Below, in pieces: positions 1-7,769 of a stretch of 11,574 nt of DNA. The DNA lies in assembly GCA_024763495.1 (NCBI GenBank), contig JANTFJ010000048.1, positions 1 through 11,574 of the forward strand. Direction: 5' to 3'. How positions within the stretch are numbered: position 1 is the first letter of the stretch; each line of letters starts with the position of its first letter. The notes below the pieces were generated by a model. The model worked only from the letters and a program-made list of their open reading frames with translations. It was not told where the DNA came from and did not search any database. This stretch comes from Desulfobulbaceae bacterium (GTDB lineage: Bacteria > Desulfobacterota > Desulfobulbia > Desulfobulbales > SURF-16). Both the position numbers and the translations under genes were made by a program.

Positions 1-74
1 TAAGCGAGGAACGAGACTCCGATCCAGAAAGTTAGTCCATTATCCCTGGATTCCGGCTAAAAACATGCCGGAAT
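1..74. repeat. Truncated repeat module plus small palindrome
   Basis: The first 21 bases match, with a different middle, the module AGGTAAGCG...GACTCCG seen in the repeats at 11510-11535 and, reversed, at 8494-8519. The window therefore opens inside the end of another copy. After a short unrelated stretch comes an 8-bp inverted repeat, ATTCCGGC (50-57) and GCCGGAAT (67-74), with a 9-nt loop. A half copy of it (GCCGGAATGA) recurs near 8647. No coding signal was seen. Confidence 0.5.
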
Positions 75-331
75 GACGAATCGCCTATTAATTTTTTTGC
101 CATAACAAGTCGAATTTATAAGTAAAATAATAAGTCCGAAAGTTGAGTTAATAACATTGGCAGACAATATAACCTAAACAGTAATAATTCATATTATTAT
201 TTTAAATAATTTATTTTATAGAATCATTGACTTAAGTCAAATTGTATAAATTTCGCTAAAATATAAAATAATTACAACAATATTTAATTAAAAAAATCAA
301 CAGGTTGCAAATAGCAAGAATTTATAATTTC
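75..331. promoter_or_regulatory. AT-rich upstream region with FNR/HcpR-like palindrome
   Basis: This stretch is strongly AT-rich and holds no convincing gene. Its one clear structured site is the perfect 14-bp palindrome TTGACTTAAGTCAA at 227-240. The half-site TTGAC with four-base spacing resembles CRP/FNR-superfamily operators (FNR TTGAT-N4-ATCAA; HcpR-type TTGAC-rich sites in sulfate reducers). It is centred roughly 130 bp upstream of the predicted pyrR operon start, which is far for direct activation. It could instead serve a gene to the left or be chance in AT-rich DNA. Confidence 0.3.
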
Positions 332-360
332 TTGACATCAACTATTACGGCCAATATACT
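332..360 (+). promoter_or_regulatory. Sigma70-type promoter of the pyrR operon
   Basis: A perfect -35 box TTGACA (332-337) is followed, after exactly 17 bp, by a good -10 box TATACT (355-360). Transcription would start near 366-368, a few bases before the composite repeat at 371. The leader to the pyrR start would be about 207 nt and consist almost entirely of repeat. No other strong promoter was seen before pyrR. Confidence 0.7.
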
Positions 361-370
361 CACTTAAATA

Positions 371-545
371 GTAACTGCTCACAGGGTACCGAACGGAGTC
401 TGCGCTTACCTCTTCCCGCGATCAGCCGGGCTTACATAACACCAGTATGCGGTGCCAGTCTGATCACGAAAATCTCCGGCACCCTGTAAGCAGTTACAAA
501 TACAGTGGTTGACCAGGACAAGGTGCTTACCCGGTGAGTAGTTAC
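371..545 (+). repeat. Composite palindromic repeat, copy A (pyrR leader)
   Basis: The copy opens with GTAACTGCTCACAGGGTACCG and has an internal partner ending GTTAC at 497; these arms match at 19 of 21 positions. A second arm follows (GTGGTT...CCGGTGAGTAGTTAC) and ends at 545. Internal modules include CGGAGTCT...GCTTACCT (394-411) and CTTACATAACACCAGT, shared with the copies at 8378 and, reversed, at 11065. The 371-497 arms could form a long hairpin in the leader RNA. There is no run of T after it, so it is not an obvious terminator. No flanking target duplication is visible. Confidence 0.75.
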
Positions 546-573
546 CATTTATTAAAAAATATAGTGAATATTT

Positions 574-1128
574 ATGAAACGTGAAAAAAAAGTTATTCTT
601 ACCGGTCAGGACATTGAACGATCATTGACCAGGATTGGTTTCCAGATTATGGAAAAAAACCGCAATGAAGAAAAACTTGCCCTGATCGGCATCCATACCG
701 GGGGCGTTTTTCTGGCAGACCGCCTCCAGAAAATAATCAAACTCCATGAAGGACGTGATCTGGAACTCGGCTCTCTGGATATTACCCTTTATCGAGATGA
801 CTGGAGCCTGGCATCACAGAATCCAATTGTCAAAAAAACGGAAATCCCCTTTTCCGTGGAAGGATACAGCCTGATTTTAATTGATGATGTCCTCTATACC
901 GGGCGAACTATTCGTGCCGCGCTTGATGCTATAATGGATTTGGGACGGCCTCATTTTATTCAACTGGCAGTACTGGTTAACCGGGGCTGTGGGCGGGAAC
1001 TGCCCATTCAACCCAATTATTTTGGTGTTGACGTCCTGGAAAGTCCTGACGAACATATCGACGTACTCTTAAAAGAAAAATCAGGGCGGGATGTGGTACT
1101 GCTTGAACCGAGAGAGAGGCATGGCTGA
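574..1128 (+). CDS. pyrR: PyrR bifunctional pyrimidine regulator / uracil phosphoribosyltransferase
   Basis: This 184-aa protein has the normal PyrR length and a type I phosphoribosyltransferase fold. The PRPP-binding loop ILIDDVLYTGRTI lies at residues 101-113, the PyrR-typical GSLDITLYRDD at 66-76, and VNRGCGRELPIQPNYFG at about 135-151 matches the family's conserved C-terminal RG-RELP segment. Known PyrR proteins sense UMP/UTP, bind pyr mRNA leaders in many bacteria, and can convert uracil plus PRPP to UMP. The ATG at 574 is the first one suitable; its Shine-Dalgarno is weak. The stop overlaps the next gene by 8 nt, so the two are co-transcribed and probably translationally coupled. No pyrimidine biosynthesis gene is in view, and the leader shows no recognised PyrR attenuator, so the regulatory target here is unknown. 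Confidence 0.92.
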   Translation: MKREKKVILTGQDIERSLTRIGFQIMEKNRNEEKLALIGIHTGGVFLADRLQKIIKLHEGRDLELGSLDITLYRDDWSLASQNPIVKKTEIPFSVEGYSLILIDDVLYTGRTIRAALDAIMDLGRPHFIQLAVLVNRGCGRELPIQPNYFGVDVLESPDEHIDVLLKEKSGRDVVLLEPRERHG

Positions 1129-2515
1129 CATAAAAACAAACAAACCTGATCTCCGGCAAATCAAAAAAAGGATTGAGGTAAAACAGCAGGATTACCTTAA
1201 TTATTCTTTTACCAGGGCTCAGGATGATATGCTGAAAATTTTTCTTGATCTGTCCCAGGAATATGAAAGTCTAGAAAATTTTTACCTGATCTGTGTATGT
1301 GTTCCATGTCTTTATAACGATATTCAGGCCGGTCTTTATCTCTACGATAATAGATGTTCCCAGCTGCAGCTTTTTGCCGACAGCACCAGAGGTTTACTGA
1401 GTCATCCCCTGAAAGCTCCGCCTTATGTTCATCAGGCCACAGAAACATACCGCAAAGGCAACACCAGTTTTTTCCCTATTTTAAAAAAATATTGCCTGCC
1501 GGCGGCCAATGTCCCGGAAGATGACTGCCTTTTCACCGGCCTGCTGGCAATATCCTCCGAACTACCGATTTCCGAGCTTAATCACCTTTTTTTCAGTAAA
1601 TTCGCCAACCGCATCGGTTATAACCTCCATAACCGTTTGCTGGCTAAGCAAAATATCGATCACCTGAGGTTTATCAATAATCTGGTGCTTGACATTGAAC
1701 ATAACGTCATTATTCCCAATATGTATTTTCGCCATCTTTTTAATCAGTTACGTAAAAAAATAAAAGATGTCGAAGCCTTGGAAGAAACTATCCTGGAAAT
1801 GAAGAATAAATTACACATGGAAGGCGGGCAATGCCAGGTAGTGATTGATCAAGTATCCAATCTCCATAATGACCTGATCAATCACCATCGGGAACTTCAT
1901 AAACAGCACGCCAACTTAAGTCTTTTTCTTGAAAGTCTTTTCCGCCGCGACCATTTTGAACAGGGCCATCTTGTTCTGCGGTCTAAAAAATGCCTGGTAG
2001 AAAAAGAAATAATCATTCCTCAGCTTGAACAATATGCCACCCGCCTCAGAAACCGTAACATCGAAATTGTCCAGCCGGAAGATATGCGGGATGAAGAAAT
2101 TCCCTTAATGGTTGATGTCGGCCTCCTGGCCCAGGTCTACGCCAACCTCTTCTCAAACGCGGTAAAATATACCAGTGAGTCAGTTGGAATTGATGGTTCT
2201 ACCAAGAAAAAAATGGCCTATGGCCGCCACTATCTGCCGGACTCTTTTGGTCCAGGCAAAGACGGTATAAAGTTTAATGTTTTTACCACCGGGCCTCACC
2301 TGAACCGCAAAGAGGCTGACGCGGTTTACAATGATGGATACCGCGGCCTCAACAGCATGAATCAGCCAGGCACCGGCCATGGCCTTAATTTTGTCAAGCA
2401 CGTTATTGAAATGCATGGCGGCCTGGTGGCTCATGAGTCTACCGATGAAGGCAATAATTTCTATTTTATCCTTCCTCTTCCTGATCCGGACATTACAGAC
2501 GAAACTAAAAATTAA
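1121..2515 (+). CDS. Orphan sensor histidine kinase-like protein
   Basis: This 464-aa soluble protein has no transmembrane segment. Residues about 35-175 look like a GAF-type sensory domain (weak call). A candidate phosphoacceptor is H194 in HNVIIP, which fits the HxxxxP pattern of histidine kinases. After a long helical stretch (200-290), an HATPase-like domain spans about 300-453. It has an N-box at 335-350 (LLAQVYANLFSNAVKY, N342 and N346), a G2 box GTGHGL (417-422) and a final HGG...FYFILP strand. The usual G1 box DxGxG is replaced by TTGPHL, so nucleotide binding may be altered. The start at 1121 was chosen over the upstream ATG at 1091 because AGAGAGG precedes it and it overlaps the pyrR stop. 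No response regulator is adjacent. The stop shares one base with the next start (TAATG). A kinase-like role is fairly secure; the signal is unknown. Confidence 0.75.
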   Translation: MADIKTNKPDLRQIKKRIEVKQQDYLNYSFTRAQDDMLKIFLDLSQEYESLENFYLICVCVPCLYNDIQAGLYLYDNRCSQLQLFADSTRGLLSHPLKAPPYVHQATETYRKGNTSFFPILKKYCLPAANVPEDDCLFTGLLAISSELPISELNHLFFSKFANRIGYNLHNRLLAKQNIDHLRFINNLVLDIEHNVIIPNMYFRHLFNQLRKKIKDVEALEETILEMKNKLHMEGGQCQVVIDQVSNLHNDLINHHRELHKQHANLSLFLESLFRRDHFEQGHLVLRSKKCLVEKEIIIPQLEQYATRLRNRNIEIVQPEDMRDEEIPLMVDVGLLAQVYANLFSNAVKYTSESVGIDGSTKKKMAYGRHYLPDSFGPGKDGIKFNVFTTGPHLNRKEADAVYNDGYRGLNSMNQPGTGHGLNFVKHVIEMHGGLVAHESTDEGNNFYFILPLPDPDITDETKN

Positions 2516-4665
2516 TGTCGGATTCACCCGCAAAAACAGAGCTTCTGGCTCCAGCCGGCACTCTGGCTACCTTTGCTGCCGCTGTGCAGGCAGGAGCCGA
2601 TGCCGTATATATTGGCACGCCCCACTTAAACGCCCGTAATCTAGCCCGGCATTTCAGTCAAACGGAAATAGCCGCCATGATAGATCATGGCCACGGCAAT
2701 GGGGTCAGGGTGTACCTGGCCATGAACAGCCTGATGAAGGAGGAAGAAATCCCCCAGGTTGTCGAATTGCTGGCTCTGCTTGAACAATTATCGCCCGATG
2801 CCCTGATAATTCAGGATATCGGGCTCTGCCGCCTTATCCGCAAATACTTTCCCGCTTTAAAAATCCATGCCAGCACCCTGCTGGGAGCTCACAATTCCCT
2901 GGCTGTCCACCAATTCAGCAAAATGGGATTTAGCCGGGTTGTCCTGGCCCGGGAAATGACCCTGACCGAGATTAAAAAAATACACGCGGCTGACCAATTG
3001 GAGCTGGAAGTTTTTGTTCATGGAGCCCTTTGTTTCAGCTATTCCGGTCTCTGCCTGTTCAGCAGCTATTACGGCGGGAAAAGCGGCCTGCGGGGCCGTT
3101 GCGTCCAGCCCTGCCGCAGGCGTTATACCTGGACAGGCCCCGGCAAAGGATACCGTTCCGGTTATCTTTTTTCCATGAATGATCTTGACGCTCTGGAACT
3201 GGTTCCCCAAATTGTCCGGGCCGGGGTTGTTTCCCTGAAAATAGAAGGACGAATGCGGAGCAGCCGGTATGTCTCCTCGGTAGTCAGGGCTTACCGGCTT
3301 ATTCTTGATCAGGGGGTCAGCCGGGAAACTGTACGTACGGCCAGGGAACTTCTGGGACAGGCCATGGGCCGCAAGGGCAGCAGCGGCTATTTTCTTAATG
3401 ATCAGCCTGATGAACTAATCTCGGCCCATCATTCCGGTAACATTGGACTTTTTCTTGGAAAACTGACCCAGGTCAAAGGAGGATGGGGTACTTTAAAACT
3501 TAAAGAATCCCTACAATGCGGTGACCGCCTGCGCCTTCACCATGAAAATTCAGGTGAACGACAATCATTGACCCTGAAAAAAGTCAACGTCCAGGGAAAA
3601 TCAAGGCAAAGTGCTGAACCAGGCGAGACAATAATGATTGAATTACACGACTTATCGCCCCGTCCAGGCGATACCCTTTACAAGGTTGACGTCAACAGTC
3701 CCCGGCATGGTAAGGAAAGAAAAAACAACATTAATCCTGCTCATTATAACAAAAAAATCAACAAACTTTCCAATGGCAGGAAAGCCGGCAAAATCATTCA
3801 GCAACTTGGTCTCAGTCAGCAGAAAATCCAGCCCCGGCAGAAATTTCGCCCCGGCAAAAAAAAATTTCACGGCAGAAAAAACACGAACAAATTAATGCCG
3901 CTTTGGCTGAAAACTACTGACCCGGCCCTTATCGCCCAGCTGGCGGCCTATAAACCGGACAAGATAATTCTGAATCTTGCCCCGGATAATTTCAATCGTT
4001 TTCAAAAACTGAAAAAAAATCGAGTCTGGCCACGCCTTCTGGTCTGGGGACTGCCACCGGTTATTTTAGAAGACGAAATACCTTTTTATCAAAAGGCTAT
4101 AAGCAGACTGCTTAATGAAGGTTACCGTAACTGGCAGATCAGCCATCTCAGCCAGCTGCAATTTTTCCCTGATTCCCGCAGGGTCAATATCAGCGGCGAG
4201 TATACTTTAAATGTCCTTAACTCCCAGGCCCTGGCCCTTTTAAAAGAAGCAGGACTCAAACACGCTGTGGCTGGAGTTGAAAACGACAGGAATAATATTA
4301 AGATGATCTGCGCCCATAAGCAGGGAATGAAGGTCGGAATGATGGTTTATGGTCTGATTCCGCTTTTCACCAGCCGTCTTGATACAAAGCATTTTCAATA
4401 TGGCCGGATAGTTGTCAGCCCTAAAGGGGAAAAATTCGTCTTACGCCGCCAGGAAAACCTGACCATAGCCCTGCCCTTACTACCATTCTCACTGCTATCC
4501 CGGCTCAGCGAGGTTACGGCAGCTGGAGTTGATTACGGTGTGGTTGATTTTTCCTTTCAACGCCTGAGAAAAAGAGAGCTTGATTCTATTTTCCGCCAGA
4601 TAAACGGCAGGTCGGCAAAAACAAAAAAACTATCAACCTTCAATTTTTTCGGCAACTTAAGCTGA
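2515..4665 (+). CDS. Peptidase U32 family protein (RlhA/YhbU-like)
   Basis: This 716-aa protein begins with the U32 signature ELLAPAG (9-15), then GADAVYIG (27-34). Its core block at about 165-204 carries C173, C180, C196 and C200. KIEGRMRSSRYV (242-253) is also family-typical. Characterised relatives (RlhA, TrhP, UbiU/UbiV) are not proteases: they use prephenate-dependent or O2-independent hydroxylation of rRNA, tRNA or a ubiquinone precursor, and the cysteines bind an Fe-S cluster in the Ubi proteins. The length and two-part layout most resemble RlhA (23S rRNA hydroxylation), but TrhP-like or other substrates cannot be excluded. Residues about 403-462 form a very basic Lys/Arg/Asn/Gln-rich stretch between the two halves, possibly RNA-binding. 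The start lies on TAATG with the preceding stop and has no clear Shine-Dalgarno, which implies coupling. Confidence 0.85.
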   Translation: MSDSPAKTELLAPAGTLATFAAAVQAGADAVYIGTPHLNARNLARHFSQTEIAAMIDHGHGNGVRVYLAMNSLMKEEEIPQVVELLALLEQLSPDALIIQDIGLCRLIRKYFPALKIHASTLLGAHNSLAVHQFSKMGFSRVVLAREMTLTEIKKIHAADQLELEVFVHGALCFSYSGLCLFSSYYGGKSGLRGRCVQPCRRRYTWTGPGKGYRSGYLFSMNDLDALELVPQIVRAGVVSLKIEGRMRSSRYVSSVVRAYRLILDQGVSRETVRTARELLGQAMGRKGSSGYFLNDQPDELISAHHSGNIGLFLGKLTQVKGGWGTLKLKESLQCGDRLRLHHENSGERQSLTLKKVNVQGKSRQSAEPGETIMIELHDLSPRPGDTLYKVDVNSPRHGKERKNNINPAHYNKKINKLSNGRKAGKIIQQLGLSQQKIQPRQKFRPGKKKFHGRKNTNKLMPLWLKTTDPALIAQLAAYKPDKIILNLAPDNFNRFQKLKKNRVWPRLLVWGLPPVILEDEIPFYQKAISRLLNEGYRNWQISHLSQLQFFPDSRRVNISGEYTLNVLNSQALALLKEAGLKHAVAGVENDRNNIKMICAHKQGMKVGMMVYGLIPLFTSRLDTKHFQYGRIVVSPKGEKFVLRRQENLTIALPLLPFSLLSRLSEVTAAGVDYGVVDFSFQRLRKRELDSIFRQINGRSAKTKKLSTFNFFGNLS

Positions 4666-4699
4666 CCATCATCTACCTCTCTTCATAAGCGCTCCATGA

Positions 4700-4727
4700 A
4701 CGCCACCCTGCACGTGCTTGGCGGCGT
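4700..4727. terminator. Imperfect palindrome between convergent genes
   Basis: The 108-nt gap between the convergent U32 and GalT-like genes holds an imperfect palindrome. ACGCCACCCTGCAC (4700-4713) is directly followed by GTGCTTGGCGGCGT (4714-4727), with mismatches near the middle and CACGTG at its centre. A two-way terminator is a reasonable role by position, but there is no T-run on either side, so this is a weak call. Confidence 0.3.
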
Positions 4728-4773
4728 CCCTGAATCACTTAAAGTTATGGGGGTGTCGCTGCCTGATTGTACT

Positions 4774-6396
4774 TTATTGAGCGCTATCCTCTCTTCTGTC
4801 ATCTGTCATCTGATTCCGGCAGGCCACAGCAAAATCTTCAGGATAATGACCGTTGATCCAGCGTAACTGCTGTTCACTAAAGGCACCTGGCGACTCAGGC
4901 ATTCGAGGCAGAAAGGCATACAGCAGGCGCTGGCCGTTATTTTCACAGTCAAAACGCTTCGCGTATTCTATGCTGGTTACCATTCTCGCTCCCAGCCCGG
5001 TGAGAATCCGCAGGGCAGTAAGCATGGCATTATCAAGAGAATTTCGGGTCTCCCGGTCTGCCTCAAGAATATTGCCAACCGGCTCAAGCGGCATGAGCTG
5101 CAACTCCCACTGCGAGGTCTGGGCCTTGGGAACAAAGAGCATAATGTTTTCATCCTCAAAAACAATCAGGCTCTTTTCCCGGTCAGCCCGGCCATCCATC
5201 CGCTCATTAGCACGAATGGCGGCCAGATAGTCGCTGAAAAACTGCTGCCCGGTCCGGGCGAAATATTCCCGGAGAAAAGAACGGATCAGATCCCCGCAGC
5301 CGTAAGATTCGCTGTCAGCTACCTGCTCCCCGTTTATAAAGGTGGAAACCGCGGCAGGAAGCAGGGCAAACTGCTGGTGAATCTGCTGATGCGAGGCATG
5401 GAGGCGATAGCCGGTGGGAGCGCAGTCAAAACCAAAATTCCAGCCCCAGAGGGTTGAGTTAAAGGCAAGTCCCCTGCCCTGCTCAAAAACCCGGATAACT
5501 TCCAGTCGCAATTTTTCCAGGAGTTCAGCTCCCAGCATTTTTCTTTCTGCCGGGACTTCCAGGCCCAGTTCCGCTGCCAGCCTGACATAGGTACGTTGAT
5601 AATAGAGATGACGCAGACCGCTCATATCAGCATCGAGCAGATCGGAAATCCGGTAACGCACCGCATCATCAGCCATGTTGGCAGCATAATGGCCCCAGGG
5701 GATATAGGAATTACGGCGCAGATATTCAAAAATATGGCTCTTACCGTTTTCCGCTGACCACTCACCGACAATCTCGCTGCTGCCCTGGGCTCCGGGCCGC
5801 AAAACCATTACTTCTTTATATTCGTCGGGCAAAAAGGCATTATTGACCAGGATCTCAAAAAGTTCAAAATTACTGATGCTGGCCCGCTGTCTGCCGCCTT
5901 TACCTTTTTTATAGCGCAATCCCCGGGGATGTCCGTTTTTATCAAAGACAAACTCACAACAGAGATGGGCCAGCCTGACCAGATCAGCAGGATCGGTAGA
6001 GGTCTGAGCCAGGGCCAGGAGCAGGGAATTGGGCAGAGAGGCAAAAACCGCGGACAGCTCAGTTCTCCAGTTTGCCGCTGCCGTGGTTAATGATACTTCC
6101 TCCGGCGCGGGCAGACGAATTTTCAAGGGGGTTTCGGCAAGAGGATCGGCCCAGGCCGTGTTTATAAAGGTCGTGCCCTTAAAAGAAAAAGCATTAGCTA
6201 TCTCGTAAATCCGGTCAGCCTGTTTTACCACAATATCAGCAGGAGGAAAATTACGACTGTTATCGCAGAGATCGCCTTCACATTCACCTAAAGAAGTTAA
6301 ATTATCTTTTTCCCGCAGATTTTTAACTATAAAATCAGGGTCATGAACAACATATCTGAATTTACCTTGAGGAGTTACGCAGGTGTGCAAAAACAT
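4774..6396 (-). CDS. Divergent GalT/HIT-superfamily protein, function unknown
   Basis: This 540-aa protein is not one I recognise by name. Two segments resemble galactose-1-phosphate uridylyltransferase-type proteins. Residues 327-343 (PTGYRLHASHQQIHQQF) look like the GalT active-site block S-x-x-HPH-x-Q: H340 matches the nucleophilic His and Q342 the following Gln, while Gln replaces the first His. Residues 409-470 (VFEDENIMLFVPKAQ, then ELQLMP) resemble GalT domain 2, which carries a similar E-x-x-x-x-x-VP...E...MP pattern. The N-terminal about 300 residues match nothing I can name. A nucleotidyl or phosphoryl transferase is an inference; substrate unknown. The gene lies 198 nt downstream of pfk on the same strand with a repeat in between, so co-transcription is possible but not shown. 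The Shine-Dalgarno is weak, so the start is moderately certain. Confidence 0.6.
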   Translation of the reverse strand: MFLHTCVTPQGKFRYVVHDPDFIVKNLREKDNLTSLGECEGDLCDNSRNFPPADIVVKQADRIYEIANAFSFKGTTFINTAWADPLAETPLKIRLPAPEEVSLTTAAANWRTELSAVFASLPNSLLLALAQTSTDPADLVRLAHLCCEFVFDKNGHPRGLRYKKGKGGRQRASISNFELFEILVNNAFLPDEYKEVMVLRPGAQGSSEIVGEWSAENGKSHIFEYLRRNSYIPWGHYAANMADDAVRYRISDLLDADMSGLRHLYYQRTYVRLAAELGLEVPAERKMLGAELLEKLRLEVIRVFEQGRGLAFNSTLWGWNFGFDCAPTGYRLHASHQQIHQQFALLPAAVSTFINGEQVADSESYGCGDLIRSFLREYFARTGQQFFSDYLAAIRANERMDGRADREKSLIVFEDENIMLFVPKAQTSQWELQLMPLEPVGNILEADRETRNSLDNAMLTALRILTGLGARMVTSIEYAKRFDCENNGQRLLYAFLPRMPESPGAFSEQQLRWINGHYPEDFAVACRNQMTDDRREDSAQ

Positions 6397-6451
6397 AATT
6401 TTGACTCATAGGGCTTAAGTAAGAATAAGTTATACAATATTACGCTCCATG

Positions 6452-6532
6452 GTAACTGCTCACAGGGCACCGCATATTTCCGCCATCAGCCCAGTTTACG
6501 TATGACTATGGCGGCACCCTGTGAGCAGTTAC
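6452..6532. repeat. Short palindromic repeat, copy B
   Basis: This 81-bp element has perfect 16-bp terminal inverted repeats, GTAACTGCTCACAGGG (6452-6467) and CCCTGTGAGCAGTTAC (6517-6532), with partial pairing continuing inward. Its ends match those of the repeat at 371-497. The second outer arm seen in longer copies is absent, so this is a short or simplified form. It lies between pfk and the GalT-like gene, where its hairpin could affect readthrough or mRNA stability. There is no clear target duplication. Confidence 0.75.
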
Positions 6533-6594
6533 AATTTTTCATATGCCTTGACCTCGAACGAAAATCCTATTAAATCAACAGACATATCCATCAA

Positions 6595-7686
6595 TTATAA
6601 ATTACCCATACAGATACCTATCTCTCTGGCGGTCAAAATCTTATCGCAGTCAACAGGTACCTTTTTCCGTTCCTTTATGGCATCGGCCAGGGGCACGGCT
6701 TTCATGTCAATGCCGTCTAAAGAAACCATGTGATCAAACTGCTCTGCCTCGGCCAGGCGCACGGCTGATGCGCCAAAACGCAGGGCCAGCAGACGATCGA
6801 AGGTAGTCGGCGAACCGCCGCGCTGTAAATGACCGAGAACCAGGGAACGGGTATCCTTGCCGGTCATCTCGCTGATCTGTTGAGCCACCCAGACCCCAAT
6901 ACCGCCCAGAATTTTTTCCGAGCGGCCAATCTCGCCATCACCCTTATGAATTACCTCGTGATCGCGGGCCTTGGCTCCTTCAGCCACTACGACAATGGCG
7001 TAATGTTTATCATGCAGCTCATTGTCATTAATTTTTTCACAGATTTTTGCCATATCAAAAGGAATTTCCGGGATCAATATAACATCAGCACCACCGGAAA
7101 TCCCGGAATTAAGAGCAATCCAGCCGGAATCACGACCCATGACCTCGACCACCATTACCCGGTCATGAGATTTCGCAGTTGAATGAAGTTTATCAAGAGC
7201 CTCGGTGGCGGTTGATACCGCAGTATCAAAACCAAAGGTCAACTGGGTGGCCCCAAGATCGTTATCAATAGTCTTGGGAACGCCAATCACCGGCATACCT
7301 TTTTCCACGGCAAAACGATGGGCGATCTCCAGGCTGCCGTCTCCACCAACGGCTATATGGCAGGTAAATCCCATCCGGGTAAAAATCTTCATCACCCGAT
7401 CAGAAACATCACGAATCTGTACTTCACCAGCCAGATTTTCAATGGGCATGGCAAAGGGATTGCCCTTATTGGTGGAACCGAGAATCGTGCCGCCGGTCGA
7501 GGTAATATCTTCTACCTTATCCGAGGTCAGGCGAACAAGTTCATCAGGGTCGAGCAACCCTTTATAACCGCATTTGCTGCCAAAGACCTCCCAGCCCCTG
7601 GAAAGTGACGCCTTAACCACAGCAAAAATTACCGCGTTTAATCCCGGAGCATCTCCACCACCGGTTGAAATAACAATTTTTTTCAT
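6595..7686 (-). CDS. pfkA: 6-phosphofructokinase
   Basis: This 363-aa enzyme phosphorylates fructose 6-phosphate to fructose 1,6-bisphosphate in glycolysis (reversible if PPi-dependent). Motifs run in order: STGGGDAPGLNAVI (7-20), GGDGS (114-118), PKTIDND (137-143, with catalytic D141), MGRDSGWIAL (183-192) and GHLQRGGSPTTFDR (285-298). The phosphoryl-donor positions are mixed. Gly117 in GGDGS is the ATP-type residue, whereas Lys138 in PKTIDND is typical of the PPi-type and related long-clade enzymes. ATP use is the likelier reading because the Gly/Asp position is the stronger determinant. The start at 7686 was chosen over 7716 because GGAGAAG lies just upstream and the family begins at MKKI. 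A candidate promoter lies at 7770-7798. No cognate fructose bisphosphatase is nearby. Confidence 0.93.
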   Translation of the reverse strand: MKKIVISTGGGDAPGLNAVIFAVVKASLSRGWEVFGSKCGYKGLLDPDELVRLTSDKVEDITSTGGTILGSTNKGNPFAMPIENLAGEVQIRDVSDRVMKIFTRMGFTCHIAVGGDGSLEIAHRFAVEKGMPVIGVPKTIDNDLGATQLTFGFDTAVSTATEALDKLHSTAKSHDRVMVVEVMGRDSGWIALNSGISGGADVILIPEIPFDMAKICEKINDNELHDKHYAIVVVAEGAKARDHEVIHKGDGEIGRSEKILGGIGVWVAQQISEMTGKDTRSLVLGHLQRGGSPTTFDRLLALRFGASAVRLAEAEQFDHMVSLDGIDMKAVPLADAIKERKKVPVDCDKILTAREIGICMGNL

Positions 7687-7769
7687 AATCTTCTCCAAGA
7701 AAAAATAAAATTCCAAATATTAAGGATGAATAATCATAAAAATAATTTATCGCGCAATATACTGATCTG

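Noticed and set aside
371..497. CRISPR array or intrinsic attenuator in the pyrR leader
   Set aside because: There is no regular repeat-spacer period, and the hairpin is not followed by a T-run.
1091..1120. Upstream ATG start for the kinase-like gene
   Set aside because: The ATG at 1121 has AGAGAGG before it and overlaps the pyrR stop in the usual short fashion; the extra ten residues only re-read pyrR coding sequence.
6429..6434. Minus-strand -10 box (TATAAC) for the GalT-like gene
   Set aside because: The hexamer at the right distance upstream, AGTTAC, is part of repeat copy B and does not resemble TTGACA.
6521..6733. Plus-strand open frame of 70 codons over the repeat and the end of pfk
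   Set aside because: It runs antisense to pfk, has no recognisable domain, and starts within repeat copy B.
7687..7716. Upstream start for pfk (ten more residues)
   Set aside because: The family N-terminus is MKKI...GGGDAPG, and GGAGAAG lies just before the ATG at 7686.
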